Assembly (NCBI GenBank): GCA_019113125.1
Contig: DXIA01000154.1
Coordinates: forward strand, 1 to 5,252
Origin: Candidatus Pygmaiobacter gallistercoris
GTDB taxonomy: Bacteria > Bacillota > Clostridia > Oscillospirales > Ruminococcaceae
Direction: 5' to 3'
Length of the DNA: 5,252 nucleotides
Below are positions 5,232-5,252 of this stretch, one piece after another. The notes beneath the pieces are model-generated. The model was not told the DNA's origin. It saw only the letters and a list, made by a program, of their open reading frames with translations, and made no database searches. Both the position numbers and the translations under genes were made by a program. How positions within the stretch are numbered: position 1 is the stretch's first letter; every line of letters starts with the position of its first letter.

Positions 5232-5252
5232 TTTCCCCTTTCCACCATTTTT

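Overview
The window reads as GC-rich (visually about 60-65%) chromosomal DNA from a Gram-positive anaerobe. Strong GGAGG-type Shine-Dalgarno sites, SigA-like promoters and an EF-G-like GTPase of the clostridial kind point to class Clostridia, probably Oscillospirales/Ruminococcaceae. This assignment is inferred from style and gene content, not from a marker comparison. All credible genes lie on the minus strand, so transcription runs from high to low coordinates. No rRNA, tRNA, CRISPR array, insertion sequence or phage gene was seen.

Layout in the direction of transcription: (1) 5252-5074 is an upstream non-coding stretch with two possible promoters. (2) 5073-4819 encodes an unrecognised 84-residue protein with a C-terminal membrane anchor. 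(3) A well-formed extended -10 promoter (4801-4773) lies in the 80-bp gap before (4) rlmB (4738-3974), a TrmH-family 23S rRNA 2'-O-ribose methyltransferase. (5) The rlmB stop overlaps, in an ATGA junction, the first possible start of a 999-residue membrane protein (3977-978). A TTG ten codons further in has a far better ribosome binding site and may be the true start. (6) A strong GC-rich hairpin with a T run (960-915) ends this unit. (7) After a further AT-richer leader with its own candidate promoter comes the 5' part of an EF-G-like translational GTPase gene (693 to the window edge, 231 codons present).

The most unusual object is the 999-residue protein. Its C-terminal 550 residues follow the architecture of a P1B (heavy-metal) P-type ATPase: eight membrane segments arranged 4+2+2, with a nucleotide-domain-like block between segments 6 and 7. 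The chemistry appears to be gone. The DKTGT phosphorylation site, the CPC metal site, the TGD motif (only its Asp kept) and the GDGxND Mg site are all replaced or missing. In front sits a 440-residue low-complexity, charged extension with short duplicated motifs, a pentapeptide tandem repeat and a poly-Glu tract. It looks like a pseudo-ATPase turned scaffold or sensor.

Two flanking genes (rlmB and the EF-G-like gene) act on the ribosome, but the EF-G-like gene is separated by a terminator. A functional link between ribosome biology and the pseudo-ATPase is therefore only a hypothesis.
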